DNA of 10,821 nucleotides from DUNY01 sp964520055 (GTDB taxonomy: Bacteria > Bacillota > Thermosediminibacteria > Thermosediminibacterales > Tepidanaerobacteraceae): NCBI GenBank assembly GCA_964520055.1, contig CAZFME010000075.1:1-10821 (forward strand), written 5' to 3'. Made by a program: the position numbers and the translations under genes. Shown in pieces: positions 1 through 7,097 of this stretch; within the stretch, counting starts at the first letter, position 1, and the number at the start of each line of letters is the position of its first letter. The notes beneath the pieces were generated by a model. It searched no databases and was not told the origin of the DNA. It saw nothing but the letters and a program-made list of their open reading frames with translations.

Positions 1-1365
1 AGATATATCACAGTATTTGCACTTTAACACAAAGCCACAGTCACGGCAAATTACAAATGTTGAATGCCCCCTGCGATTTAAAAAAAGTATTACCTGTTTA
101 TGATGTTCCAATACTTTCTTCATACCTGCCAATAACTTCCGACTGAAAATATGTCGGTTGCCGGACTTTAATTCTGCCTTCATATCTATTATTTCCATTT
201 TGGGCAACGGTCTCCCTGAAATCCTTTTTGTCAATTTAACAAGTAAATATTCTCCCTTAGCAGCTTTATAAAAGGATTCAACTGAAGGTGTAGCACTACC
301 CAAAATCAACATGGCATTTTGTTTTTTTGTCCTGAATTTAGCAACCGTTCGCGCATCATAATACGGGTGCTCTCCGTTTTTGTAAGATGTTTCATGTTCT
401 TCATCTATAATAATAACGCCCAAATCTTTTATAGGTGCAAATATAGCCGATCTTGCCCCCAATACCACAGATGCTTCACCTGAATATATTCTTTGCCATT
501 CATCAAATCTTTCTCCCTGTGAAAGCCTGCTGTGCAAAATAGCAGTTCTCCCTGGGAAACGCCTGCGAAATATAGATAGCATTTGCGGAGTCAATGAAAT
601 CTCCGGGACTAACATAATAGCCTTTTTCCCTTTAAGTAGTATCCTCTCTATTGCTCGAATGTAAACTTCAGTTTTCCCGCTGCCGGTAACACCGTAAATA
701 AGAGTGGTTTTTTTTGTGCCATGAAAATTCTTAGTGATTGCAGTTAACGCGTTTTGTTGTTCAAGGGTTAAATTAATATGTTCATGTTTTTTCTCATCAC
801 TTATCAACATGGGTTTTCTTCTAATTGCCCTATAATCTCTGCTGATTATTCCCTTTTTAGTTAAAGCCGTCAAGGCTGACCTTATTGACGAAATCGGTAT
901 TTTTAAGTTTTCTGATATATCGCGTGCTGTAACATTGCCATTATTTTTTATAAATTCAAATACTCGTTTTTGATTAAATGCCCTACTGGATATATTGTTA
1001 TCAGTAGAGCATGCAAAGTATACTAATTCCTTTTTTATACTCACTTTCGGTGGCAGCATGAGCTTTAAAAAGTCTATAATCGGAGTACCATAGTACTTAG
1101 CCAGTGCCCTTGATAATTCCACAAGCTCCGCAGAAAGCGACACGTCTTCTTTACTTATAATTTCCTTAAGCTTGTAATCTGCAGTTTTTTCTATGTAATT
1201 AAAAAGCTCGGTAACCACACCGAATACCTTTATATTATTAAAAGGAACACAAACCAAATCACCTATATTCATCGAGGAGGCTAAATCCTCAGAAACAAGA
1301 TAGGTATATTCTTTTTTGGCGCTAGGATGTTTTACATCCACAGCCACAGAAGCAGTAATAATCAA
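1..1365 (-). CDS. priA: Primosomal replication restart helicase PriA (N-terminal 455 residues; cut by window edge)
   Basis: PriA is the 3'-to-5' superfamily 2 DNA helicase that recognises abandoned replication forks and starts primosome reassembly. Translating the minus strand gives 455 open codons running off the left edge, out of roughly 730-830 usual for the family. Visible parts are the N-terminal DNA-binding domain (about 1-105), a winged-helix segment (about 120-195), Walker A GVTGSGKT at 225-232, the Walker B/DEAH-like box DEEH at 321-324, the GSATPS helicase motif, LNRRGH, and the start of the zinc-binding region with two C-x2-C pairs (CRDC and CKYC). I chose the TTG at 1363-1365 because a GGGGGAGG ribosome site lies 4 nt upstream and the protein then begins with the family's usual short N-terminus (LIITASVAVDV). 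It is the last visible gene of the yicC-remA-gmk-rpoZ-coaBC operon, 29 nt after coaBC. The remaining zinc-binding and C-terminal helicase parts lie outside the window. Confidence 0.96.
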   Translation of the reverse strand, partial: MIITASVAVDVKHPSAKKEYTYLVSEDLASSMNIGDLVCVPFNNIKVFGVVTELFNYIEKTADYKLKEIISKEDVSLSAELVELSRALAKYYGTPIIDFLKLMLPPKVSIKKELVYFACSTDNNISSRAFNQKRVFEFIKNNGNVTARDISENLKIPISSIRSALTALTKKGIISRDYRAIRRKPMLISDEKKHEHINLTLEQQNALTAITKNFHGTKKTTLIYGVTGSGKTEVYIRAIERILLKGKKAIMLVPEISLTPQMLSIFRRRFPGRTAILHSRLSQGERFDEWQRIYSGEASVVLGARSAIFAPIKDLGVIIIDEEHETSYKNGEHPYYDARTVAKFRTKKQNAMLILGSATPSVESFYKAAKGEYLLVKLTKRISGRPLPKMEIIDMKAELKSGNRHIFSRKLLAGMKKVLEHHKQVILFLNRRGHSTFVICRDCGFVLKCKYCDIS

Positions 1366-1394
1366 AAAACCTCCCCCTTAAAAAAATAAAAGCC

Positions 1395-2603
1395 CTAAAA
1401 CCTTCGGTTTTGCATATATAAATACAGCCTATCTAAAATTTCATCAGCAAGGTCTTTTTTCAGCATCTTTGGTAGTTCTTCAATTTTGCCATCTTTATGT
1501 AATATTTTTACAATATTTGTATCTTCGGTAAAACCTGCTCCTTCTTGCGTGAGATCATTTACCACGATAAAATCAAGATTTTTTCTTTTCATTTTTTCTT
1601 GGGCATTTATTATAACATTACTGGTTTCCGCCGCAAAGCCTACCAGTATTTGATGTCTTTTACTATCCCCCAATTCTTGTAGGATATCGGGGTTTTTCTT
1701 AAGCTTGATATTCATATTAAAGCCTTGCTTTTTTATTTTTTCGGTCTCGCAATATTTAGGTGAAAAATCAGCCACAGCAGCCGATTTTATAATGACATCA
1801 ACCTCAGGATAATACTTCATAACAGCATTAAACATATCTTCAGCTGTTTCAATAGAGACATACTTATATAAGCCCAAGGGAGGAGCAAGCTTTGTCGGAC
1901 CGGAAATTAAAATAACATCTGCTCCACGCTGGATCGCCTTTTCAGCCAAAGCATAACCCATCTTCCCCGAGGAGTGATTAGTGATAAACCTTACCGGATC
2001 AATTGGTTCTCTGGTGGGACCAGCAGTTATTAAAAATCTCTTGTTCTTAAAAATACCTTCTTTACCCAAAATAATTTTAATCTGTTCCACAATATCCTTT
2101 GGTTCCGGAAACCTGCCTTTTCCGCTGTATCCACAAGCCAGTTCACCTTCTTCAGGTTCCAAAACAGTGATGCCGGCTGCTATTAAAGATTCAATATTTC
2201 GCTGAGTAATGATGTTTTCATACATGTTTACATTCATTGCAGGCACAACAATTGTTTTAGCTTTAGTAGCAAGTAATGTTGATGTCAATATATCATCAGC
2301 TACCCCTGCGGCAATCTTAGCAATAATATTAGCGGTAGCGGGTGCTACCAGAAAAATATCGGCTTTGTCGGCCAGTGCTACATGTTCAACTTTCCAAGAA
2401 GATGGCTTCTCAAACATGTCAGTAATCACCGGATTCTGGGATATAATCTGAAAAGTCAGCGGCTTTATAAATTCACATGCAGACTTTGTCATAATAACCT
2501 GAACAAGGGCACCGGCTTTCTTTAGCAGTCTCGCCAGTTCCACCGCCTTATATGCCGCTATACTACCAGTAACCCCCAGTACCACCATCTTATCTTTAAG
2601 CAT
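1395..2603 (-). CDS. coaBC: Bifunctional phosphopantothenoylcysteine decarboxylase / phosphopantothenate-cysteine ligase CoaBC
   Basis: CoaBC performs two consecutive cytoplasmic steps of coenzyme A synthesis: it joins 4'-phosphopantothenate to cysteine using CTP, then decarboxylates the product with FMN. The flavoprotein CoaC half (about 1-180) shows VTGSIAAYK, the active-site His74 in VEHVAL, PAMN at 121-124 and the catalytic Cys157 in ACGYSGKGRFPEP. The CoaB half (about 188-402) shows TAGPTREPIDPVRFITNHSSG with Asn209, AAVADFSP, and the lysine-rich IKLKKNPDIL motif that binds the acyl-cytidylate intermediate. An upstream in-frame ATG at 2615 exists, but the GAGG ribosome site (2610-2613) overlaps it and sits 6 nt before the ATG at 2603, which also gives the standard N-terminus MLKDKMVVLGVTG. 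I therefore call 402 residues rather than 406. It follows rpoZ by 17 nt and precedes priA, as in Bacillus. Confidence 0.97.
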   Translation of the reverse strand: MLKDKMVVLGVTGSIAAYKAVELARLLKKAGALVQVIMTKSACEFIKPLTFQIISQNPVITDMFEKPSSWKVEHVALADKADIFLVAPATANIIAKIAAGVADDILTSTLLATKAKTIVVPAMNVNMYENIITQRNIESLIAAGITVLEPEEGELACGYSGKGRFPEPKDIVEQIKIILGKEGIFKNKRFLITAGPTREPIDPVRFITNHSSGKMGYALAEKAIQRGADVILISGPTKLAPPLGLYKYVSIETAEDMFNAVMKYYPEVDVIIKSAAVADFSPKYCETEKIKKQGFNMNIKLKKNPDILQELGDSKRHQILVGFAAETSNVIINAQEKMKRKNLDFIVVNDLTQEGAGFTEDTNIVKILHKDGKIEELPKMLKKDLADEILDRLYLYMQNRRF

Positions 2604-2620
2604 AGCACACCTCATTATTT

Positions 2621-2818
2621 TTAAGATTTACCCTGCTCAATCTTTATCTTTTCAGCATCGAGCTCAAATAATGCTACTGAAACCGGCTTTTTTGTTTTTA
2701 CATCCACCAGTTCTTTTGCACCTTCTACCAGTTGACGGGCTCTTTTGGCCGACGCTACAGCTATAGTGTATTTACTGTCATATTTGCCGGTAAGAGAATC
2801 TATGGACGGATACATCAT
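2621..2818 (-). CDS. rpoZ: DNA-directed RNA polymerase omega subunit
   Basis: Omega is the small subunit that binds and chaperones the beta' subunit during RNA polymerase assembly. The product is 65 residues, at the short end but normal for Firmicutes. It carries the family hallmarks: MMYPSIDSL at the N-terminus, YTIAVASAKRARQL near 17-30 (the conserved A-x-x-A-x-x-R-A-R-x-L helix) and the PVSVALFEL strand near 45-53. The start ATG overlaps the gmk stop by one base (TAATG), with AGGAGG 9 nt upstream inside the end of gmk, so the two genes are probably translationally coupled. A second ATG directly after the first (2815) could equally initiate. Position between gmk and coaBC supports the assignment. 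Confidence 0.95.
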   Translation of the reverse strand: MMYPSIDSLTGKYDSKYTIAVASAKRARQLVEGAKELVDVKTKKPVSVALFELDAEKIKIEQGKS

Positions 2819-3432
2819 TACCGCTTTCCTCCTTTGATCGCCTGAAGTATTTTTTTATTTCTGGATACTTTGCACCTTTCAGCCAAAACTATTGACTGAA
2901 ACATCAAGGCTGCTTTATCCAGGTCATCATTTACTACAACATAGTCGTAATCAAAAGATGCTTCCATTTCCGCTTTCGCGCATTTTACCCGATATTCGAT
3001 GGATTCCTGACTGTCACTGCCTCTTTTTATAATGCGTTTTTTTAGTTCTTCAATACTCGGAGGTGATATGAATATAAAAATCCCCTCAGGACAGTTCTGC
3101 TTAACTTGAGCTGCACCCTGTATGTCAATTTCAAGAATCACATCTTCGCCTTCACTGAGCTTTTTATCAACTATGTCTTTTGGTGTACCATAATAGTTAT
3201 TATATACTTTAGCCCATTCCAAGAATTGTCCCTTTTTTATTTTATATTCAAAGCTTTTATGGCTCATAAAAACATAGTTGACACCATCAATCTCACCGGC
3301 TCTTGGGGTTCTTGTAGTAATAGATATAGACAGAAAAAGATTTTCAACCCTGTCAAGTAGTATATCACACAGTGTCCCTTTACCAACTCCCGAAGGCCCT
3401 GATACCACAAATAACATGCCCTGTTCCCTCAT
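2818..3432 (-). CDS. gmk: Guanylate kinase
   Basis: Guanylate kinase transfers phosphate from ATP to GMP, giving GDP for GTP, dGTP and (p)ppGpp pools. The 204-residue product has usual family length. It shows the P-loop GPSGVGKGT at 12-20, the GMP-binding region TTRTPRAGEIDGVNYVF near 40-56, FLEWAKVYNNYYGTPK near 70-85, the LEIDIQGAAQVK segment near 100 (catalytic and base-contact region) and the RIIKRGSDSQESIEYR lid near 132-148. I kept the ATG at 3432 because it gives the N-terminus MREQGMLFVVSGPSG, which parallels the Bacillus enzyme; an internal ATG at codon 6 is a weaker option. It lies 13 nt after remA and overlaps rpoZ by one base, so it is firmly within the yicC-priA operon. Confidence 0.97.
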   Translation of the reverse strand: MREQGMLFVVSGPSGVGKGTLCDILLDRVENLFLSISITTRTPRAGEIDGVNYVFMSHKSFEYKIKKGQFLEWAKVYNNYYGTPKDIVDKKLSEGEDVILEIDIQGAAQVKQNCPEGIFIFISPPSIEELKKRIIKRGSDSQESIEYRVKCAKAEMEASFDYDYVVVNDDLDKAALMFQSIVLAERCKVSRNKKILQAIKGGKR

Positions 3433-3445
3433 ATTGAAAATCCCT

Positions 3446-3727
3446 CTATTCCTCTCCGGTTTCTTCCTCTTCTTCTACTGTGCTTTTATTACTGCTTAGG
3501 CGATGGGCAACTGTTTCAGGCTGAACTGCTGATAAGACCACATGATCACTGTCAGTTATGATAACTGCACGGGTTCTTCGACCATATGTAGCATCTATGA
3601 GCATTCCGCGATCACGGGCTTCCTGTATAATCCGTTTTATAGGAGCCGATTCCGGACTCACTATAGCTACAATGCGATTGGCTGATACTATGTTCCCGAA
3701 TCCAATGTTTACAAGTTTAATATCCAC
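3446..3727 (-). CDS. remA: RemA family extracellular matrix transcription regulator (DUF370)
   Basis: RemA is a small DNA-binding regulator that in Bacillus subtilis activates biofilm matrix and osmoprotection operons; it forms ring-like oligomers. The open frame extends upstream to an ATG at 3784 inside yicC, but the true start is almost certainly the GTG at 3725-3727. A perfect AGGAGG (3735-3740) sits 7 nt before it, and the protein then begins VDIKLVNIGFGNIVSANRI, matching the family start. That gives 93 residues. Arg18 (SANRI) and the Arg50-Arg51 pair (YGRRTR), which from memory are the DNA-contact residues in studied homologues, are all present, as is SDHVVLSAVQPETVAHRL. The C-terminus carries a short acidic tail ending EEEEETGEE. 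In anaerobes lacking the Bacillus matrix genes its targets are unknown. Confidence 0.94.
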   Translation of the reverse strand: MDIKLVNIGFGNIVSANRIVAIVSPESAPIKRIIQEARDRGMLIDATYGRRTRAVIITDSDHVVLSAVQPETVAHRLSSNKSTVEEEEETGEE

Positions 3728-3734
3728 GCTAAAA

Positions 3735-3740
3735 CCTCCT
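3735..3740 (-). promoter_or_regulatory. Ribosome binding site fixing the GTG start of remA
   Basis: AGGAGG on the minus strand, 7 nt upstream of the GTG at 3727 and inside the 19-nt gap after the yicC stop. It decides against the longer frame starting at 3784, which would add 19 residues unlike any RemA N-terminus. Confidence 0.85.
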
Positions 3741-3746
3741 GATATT

Positions 3747-4619
3747 TTACTCAATATTTTGAATTTGTTCTCGTACTTTTTCAAGTTCGCTTTTTATTTC
3801 AATAACCTCTTTAGAGATACCATAATCCGATGCCTTGGCCGCTATTGTATTTGTTTCACGAAACATCTCTTGAGCAATAAAATCCATTTTTTTGCCTATA
3901 GATTCGTTTGAATCTACCAATCCTTTCATCTGAGAAAGATGACTTTGCAGTCTAACTATCTCTTCAGTTATATTAGCTCTTTCTGCAAATAATACCACCT
4001 CTGCCTCAATTTTCTCCTGATCTAATGAAATATTACTACAAAGTTGCTGTAAATTGTGCATGAGCCTTTTTTTATATTCTTCTGGAACAGCTCCAGCTCG
4101 CTCATTTATAAGTTCTGTTTTATTTTTTATGATTTCAAGTCTTGCATTTAAGTCCTTCCAGAGATTTTCACCTTCCTTTATCCGCATTTTAATCAAGTTC
4201 TCAACAGCTTCATTTAAGGCTGGCATTAAAGATTCCCATAGCTCTTGCTCTGTGGAAGAATCTTCTTCCATGGTGAAAATATTTGGCATCAAAGAAAGTA
4301 ATGACAAGGAAATAGGCCCTTCAAAACCGATTTCCCTTTTCAATTCCATCAATTTTCTATAGTAATTGTTAACCAAGGTTTTGTCAATTTTTATATCCAC
4401 CGGAAGGTTTTCACCATACAGGTTAATAAAGACATCAACCCTACCCCGTGCTATTTTCCCCTTTATATGATTTTTTATCTTATCTTCTAAAAAAAGCCAA
4501 GGTTTTGGTAGTCTGACAAATATCTCCAAAAATCTGTGATTTACTGAACGAACCTCTGCAATCCAATGATATTTGCCCAAGTTTTCACCACGGCCGTAGC
4601 CAGTCATACTTTTAATCAT
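3747..4619 (-). CDS. YicC/YloC family endoribonuclease
   Basis: This family (E. coli YicC, Bacillus YloC) has been described as an endoribonuclease implicated in small-RNA and mRNA turnover. The 290-residue product is full length. It begins with the signature MIKSMTGYGRGE and continues EVRSVNHRFLEI (the N-terminal YicC-N domain, about 1-155), then a largely helical middle. It ends with the conserved C-terminal DUF1732 motif near 240-270 (KKMDFIAQEMFRETNTIAAKASD), normally KxDFxxQExxREtNTi. AGGAG at 4626-4630 lies 6 nt before the ATG. It is the first gene of the remA-gmk-rpoZ-coaBC-priA operon and diverges from rqcH, with a strong promoter and hairpin-bearing leader upstream. The order yicC-remA-gmk-rpoZ is typical of Firmicutes. 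Physiological RNA targets in Clostridia are not known. Confidence 0.94.
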   Translation of the reverse strand: MIKSMTGYGRGENLGKYHWIAEVRSVNHRFLEIFVRLPKPWLFLEDKIKNHIKGKIARGRVDVFINLYGENLPVDIKIDKTLVNNYYRKLMELKREIGFEGPISLSLLSLMPNIFTMEEDSSTEQELWESLMPALNEAVENLIKMRIKEGENLWKDLNARLEIIKNKTELINERAGAVPEEYKKRLMHNLQQLCSNISLDQEKIEAEVVLFAERANITEEIVRLQSHLSQMKGLVDSNESIGKKMDFIAQEMFRETNTIAAKASDYGISKEVIEIKSELEKVREQIQNIE

Positions 4620-4660
4620 AATAAGCTCCTTTTATGCAAATAGCAGATACTAAATCCATT

Positions 4661-4682
4661 AAACCAGGGATAACCCTGGTTT
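4661..4682 (-). repeat. Perfect 9-bp inverted repeat (hairpin) in the yicC operon leader
   Basis: AAACCAGGG and CCCTGGTTT are perfect inverted copies separated by four bases. The element lies between the predicted yicC start point (about 4696) and the yicC ribosome site, so it would form a stable stem-loop about 14 nt into the mRNA. No T-run follows on either strand, so it is not a standard intrinsic terminator. It could stabilise the 5' end, be an RNA-binding or cleavage site, or act as a DNA operator between the divergent promoters. Confidence 0.75.
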
Positions 4683-4702
4683 TCTCAGTAATCGTCCAAA
4701 TT

Positions 4703-4731
4703 ATTATATCATTTAATTATGTTAAAAACAA
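4703..4731 (-). promoter_or_regulatory. Sigma-A-type promoter for the yicC-remA-gmk-rpoZ-coaBC-priA operon
   Basis: On the minus strand a TTGTTT -35 box (4726-4731) and a perfect TATAAT -10 box (4703-4708) are separated by 17 bp. Transcription should start near 4696, giving a leader of about 77 nt before the yicC ATG. Assigned from sequence only. Confidence 0.75.
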
Positions 4732-4752
4732 CAATATCTTACCCGTAAAACC

Positions 4753-4780
4753 TTCAAAAAGCCTGATTTTATGTTATACT
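4753..4780 (+). promoter_or_regulatory. Extended -10 promoter for rqcH
   Basis: TATACT at 4775-4780 is preceded by TG at 4772-4773, giving the extended -10 form TGtTATACT. A weak -35 (TTCAAA, 4753-4758) lies 16 bp upstream. The start point would be near 4786-4788, leaving a leader of only about 18 nt that begins just before AGGAGG (4792-4797). The -35 box is doubtful; the extended -10 may suffice. Confidence 0.65.
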
Positions 4781-4804
4781 TAAACACAATAAGGAGGTTT
4801 TGTT

Positions 4805-6571
4805 ATGCCCTTTGACGGAATAGCATTATTCGGTACGATTTATGAGTTAAAACAATACTTGACGGGAAATCGAATAAGTAAAATTTATCAACCGGATAAA
4901 AACGAAATTATTTTCTCTATCCGCCATAATCACCGGGAATACAGGCTACTTCTATCAGCTGATTCGTTAAACTGCAGAATACATTTAACCGATACACCAG
5001 AGGAAAATCCATCTTCACCTCCCATGTTTTGTATGCTGCTTAGAAAGTATCTCGTCGGAGGTAAAATAGTATCAATCTCACAAAAAAGTTTAGACCGCAT
5101 AGTTGAAATAATAATATACAACATGGATGGGTTCATGCAGCCTACAGAATATAAATTGATCGCAGAAATTATGGGAAGGCACAGCAATATAATACTACTG
5201 GACTTAAAAAAGAATATCATAATAGATTCAATAAAGCGGATAAGTTTCGAAGTTAATCGTTATAGGGAAATTCTCCCCGGAAAAACATACATTAATCCAC
5301 CTTTAGAGCATAAGATAGATTTGGTATCGGTTGATGATAATTATATTATGTCTACTATTAAGGAGGCGTCCATATCGCAAAGCCAAAAGACTTTGAGCCG
5401 ATGGATTCTTGATAATTTTGCAGGATTTTCTGGAATTACAGCTCAGGAAGCTGCCTTAAGAGCGAAATTGAACCATAAAATGCCTATTTCCTCACTCAAT
5501 GATTGCGAAATACAAAAAATAACAAAGGTTTTGGCAAAACTTCGGGAGGATTTAATACTACACCGCTTTAATCCCCATGTCTATTTAAACCATAGAACTA
5601 AAGAGCCTATGGATTTTTGGATATTCCCAATGGACTCTTATCAAAAACAACAGGAGCTTTCTGATTTTACAATAAACAGTGCCATTGACTTTTTCTTCTC
5701 ACGAAAAAATGAAGTTTTGGCCTTAAATACAACTAAAAAACATGTAAAATCTCAAGTAATAAAACAAATAGACAAGCTAAAACAGAACTTAGGCTATTTA
5801 AGAGAAAGGATGCGCAGAACCTCAGACTTAGAAAAATATAAATTATGGGGTGAAATTTTATCTGCAAATATATATCGTATGAAACCGGGACAAAGTCATG
5901 TCAAGCTGCCTAACTTCTATAATTCCAATGAGGAAGTTTTAATTCCATTAAATGAAAAGTTATCCCCAGCTCACAATGCTCAAATATATTTTAAAAGGTA
6001 TAAAAAGCTACAATCGACAAAAAAGATAATTGAAGCAAGAATAAAAAATACTTTAATGGAAATTGATTATCTGGAAAGTTCCCTTGTAAATATAGAACAC
6101 AGCCGTACTTCTGAAGACTTATCAGAAATTCAGCAGGAGCTGGAATTCCAAAATTATATTAAAACTCACCGAAAGAAACTTCAAAAAGACCAAGCATCAG
6201 AACCGCTACGGTTTAAGGCTTCCGATGATACTTTAATTAGTGTCGGCAAAAATAACAGGCAAAATGATAATCTTACTTTTAAAAAGTCAAAACCTGATGA
6301 TACTTGGCTTCATGCCAAAGATACTCCCGGCTCACACGTGATAATTGAAAGTCACGGAAAAACTGTAAGTGAAACCACTTTAACAGAAGCCGCTATTTTA
6401 GCTGCTTACTTTAGCAAAAGCCGAAATAGCAGTAATGTTCCGGTAGATTATACGCTTGTCCGGCATGTTAAAAAACCAGCCGGGGCAAAGCCGGGTTTTG
6501 TCATCTATTATCATCAAAAAACTATTTATGTAACACCGGAAGAAAGTATTGTGGAAAAATTATCGTTTTAA
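4805..6571 (+). CDS. rqcH: Rqc2/RqcH homologue (NFACT family), ribosome quality control
   Basis: RqcH binds stalled 50S-nascent-chain complexes and recruits tRNA-Ala to add C-terminal alanine tails that mark the chain for proteolysis; older annotations call it fibronectin-binding protein. The 588-residue product is family length. The NFACT-N domain starts at MPFDGIALFG, with Asp97-Arg98 (SLDRIVEI) and Glu121-Ile-Met (EIMGRHSN), which align at the same numbers as the residues needed for alanine tailing in Bacillus RqcH. A helical region follows, with long charged coiled coils between about 295 and 455. The NFACT-R domain holds GKNNRQND at 481-488 and DDTWLHAKDTPGSHVII from 498. It appears fully functional. 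It is a single-gene unit with its own promoter, divergent from yicC, and its 3' end overlaps the pyrR 3' end by 12 bp with no terminator visible. RqcP, its usual partner, is not in the window. Confidence 0.96.
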   Translation: MPFDGIALFGTIYELKQYLTGNRISKIYQPDKNEIIFSIRHNHREYRLLLSADSLNCRIHLTDTPEENPSSPPMFCMLLRKYLVGGKIVSISQKSLDRIVEIIIYNMDGFMQPTEYKLIAEIMGRHSNIILLDLKKNIIIDSIKRISFEVNRYREILPGKTYINPPLEHKIDLVSVDDNYIMSTIKEASISQSQKTLSRWILDNFAGFSGITAQEAALRAKLNHKMPISSLNDCEIQKITKVLAKLREDLILHRFNPHVYLNHRTKEPMDFWIFPMDSYQKQQELSDFTINSAIDFFFSRKNEVLALNTTKKHVKSQVIKQIDKLKQNLGYLRERMRRTSDLEKYKLWGEILSANIYRMKPGQSHVKLPNFYNSNEEVLIPLNEKLSPAHNAQIYFKRYKKLQSTKKIIEARIKNTLMEIDYLESSLVNIEHSRTSEDLSEIQQELEFQNYIKTHRKKLQKDQASEPLRFKASDDTLISVGKNNRQNDNLTFKKSKPDDTWLHAKDTPGSHVIIESHGKTVSETTLTEAAILAAYFSKSRNSSNVPVDYTLVRHVKKPAGAKPGFVIYYHQKTIYVTPEESIVEKLSF

Positions 6572-7096
6572 TATCACAACATTATTTTCGCCGTCCACCT
6601 CACTTAATCTCACTTCTACTATTTCTTCCCTTGACGTGGGTACATTTTTCCCAACAAAATCCGGTCTTATGGGCAGCTCACGATGGCCTCGGTCTATCAG
6701 TACCGCAAATTGTATTGTCTTAGCCCGACCTAGATCCGCTAAGGCATCAAGAGCGGCCCTTGCGGTCCTGCCGGTATATACCACATCGTCTACCAAGATT
6801 AGCCTTTTGTCGGTAATGTTAAAATGTATTTCTGTCTTGTGTACTACCGGCTGAGAAGCTAAACTCGATAAATCATCGCGATAAAGGGTTATATCTAAGA
6901 TACCTACGGGAACCACCACTTCTTCAATGGAAGAAATATAATCGGCCAGTCTCCTGGCCAGTGGGACTCCTCTTCTCCTGATACCTACTATTGCCAAATT
7001 TTCTACTCCCTTGTTTTTTTCAACGATTTCATGACTAATCCTGATTAAAGCGCGATCAATAGCTTGTTCATCCATTATACGTGCCTTTTCTTCCAT
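6560..7096 (-). CDS. pyrR: Bifunctional pyr operon regulator / uracil phosphoribosyltransferase PyrR
   Basis: PyrR binds pyr mRNA leader loops in response to UMP and PRPP to cause attenuation, and also makes UMP from uracil and PRPP. The 178-residue product matches the family. It shows the basic GIRRRGVPLARRL loop (38-50), linked to nucleotide/RNA binding, the flexible loop region DITLYRDD (68-75), the PRPP-binding signature LILVDDVVYTGRT (99-111), and the conserved tail RPDFVGKNVPTSREE. The ATG at 7096 begins 1 nt after the rluD stop (7098), and its G-rich ribosome site lies inside the last codons of rluD. No pyr biosynthesis gene follows and I see no PyrR-binding leader upstream, so its targets must lie elsewhere. 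The gene end overlaps rqcH by 12 bp, tail to tail. Confidence 0.96.
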   Translation of the reverse strand: MEEKARIMDEQAIDRALIRISHEIVEKNKGVENLAIVGIRRRGVPLARRLADYISSIEEVVVPVGILDITLYRDDLSSLASQPVVHKTEIHFNITDKRLILVDDVVYTGRTARAALDALADLGRAKTIQFAVLIDRGHRELPIRPDFVGKNVPTSREEIVEVRLSEVDGENNVVILKR

Positions 7097-7097
7097 T

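Noticed and set aside
1397..1411. AAAACC/GGTTTT hairpin at the end of coaBC with a T-rich stretch downstream, as a possible terminator before priA
   Set aside because: The stem is only 6 bp, mostly A-T, with a 3-nt loop, and the T-rich run is offset by AGGGC. priA follows within 29 nt with a strong ribosome site, so read-through is expected.
1981..2451. Plus-strand open frames opposite coaBC, and similar plus-strand frames opposite gmk, remA, yicC, pyrR, rluD and the TraR-type gene
   Set aside because: They are antisense shadows of well-recognised genes, have low-complexity translations and no convincing ribosome sites or family motifs.
3728..3784. N-terminal extension of remA from the ATG at 3784
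   Set aside because: It overlaps yicC, lacks homology to the RemA family start, and a perfect AGGAGG precedes the internal GTG at 3727.
6472..6500. GC-rich inverted and direct repeat (CCGG/GCCGGG) near the end of rqcH as a hidden terminator
   Set aside because: It encodes the conserved KPAGAKPG motif of the NFACT-R domain, forms only a bulged stem, and has no T-run after it.
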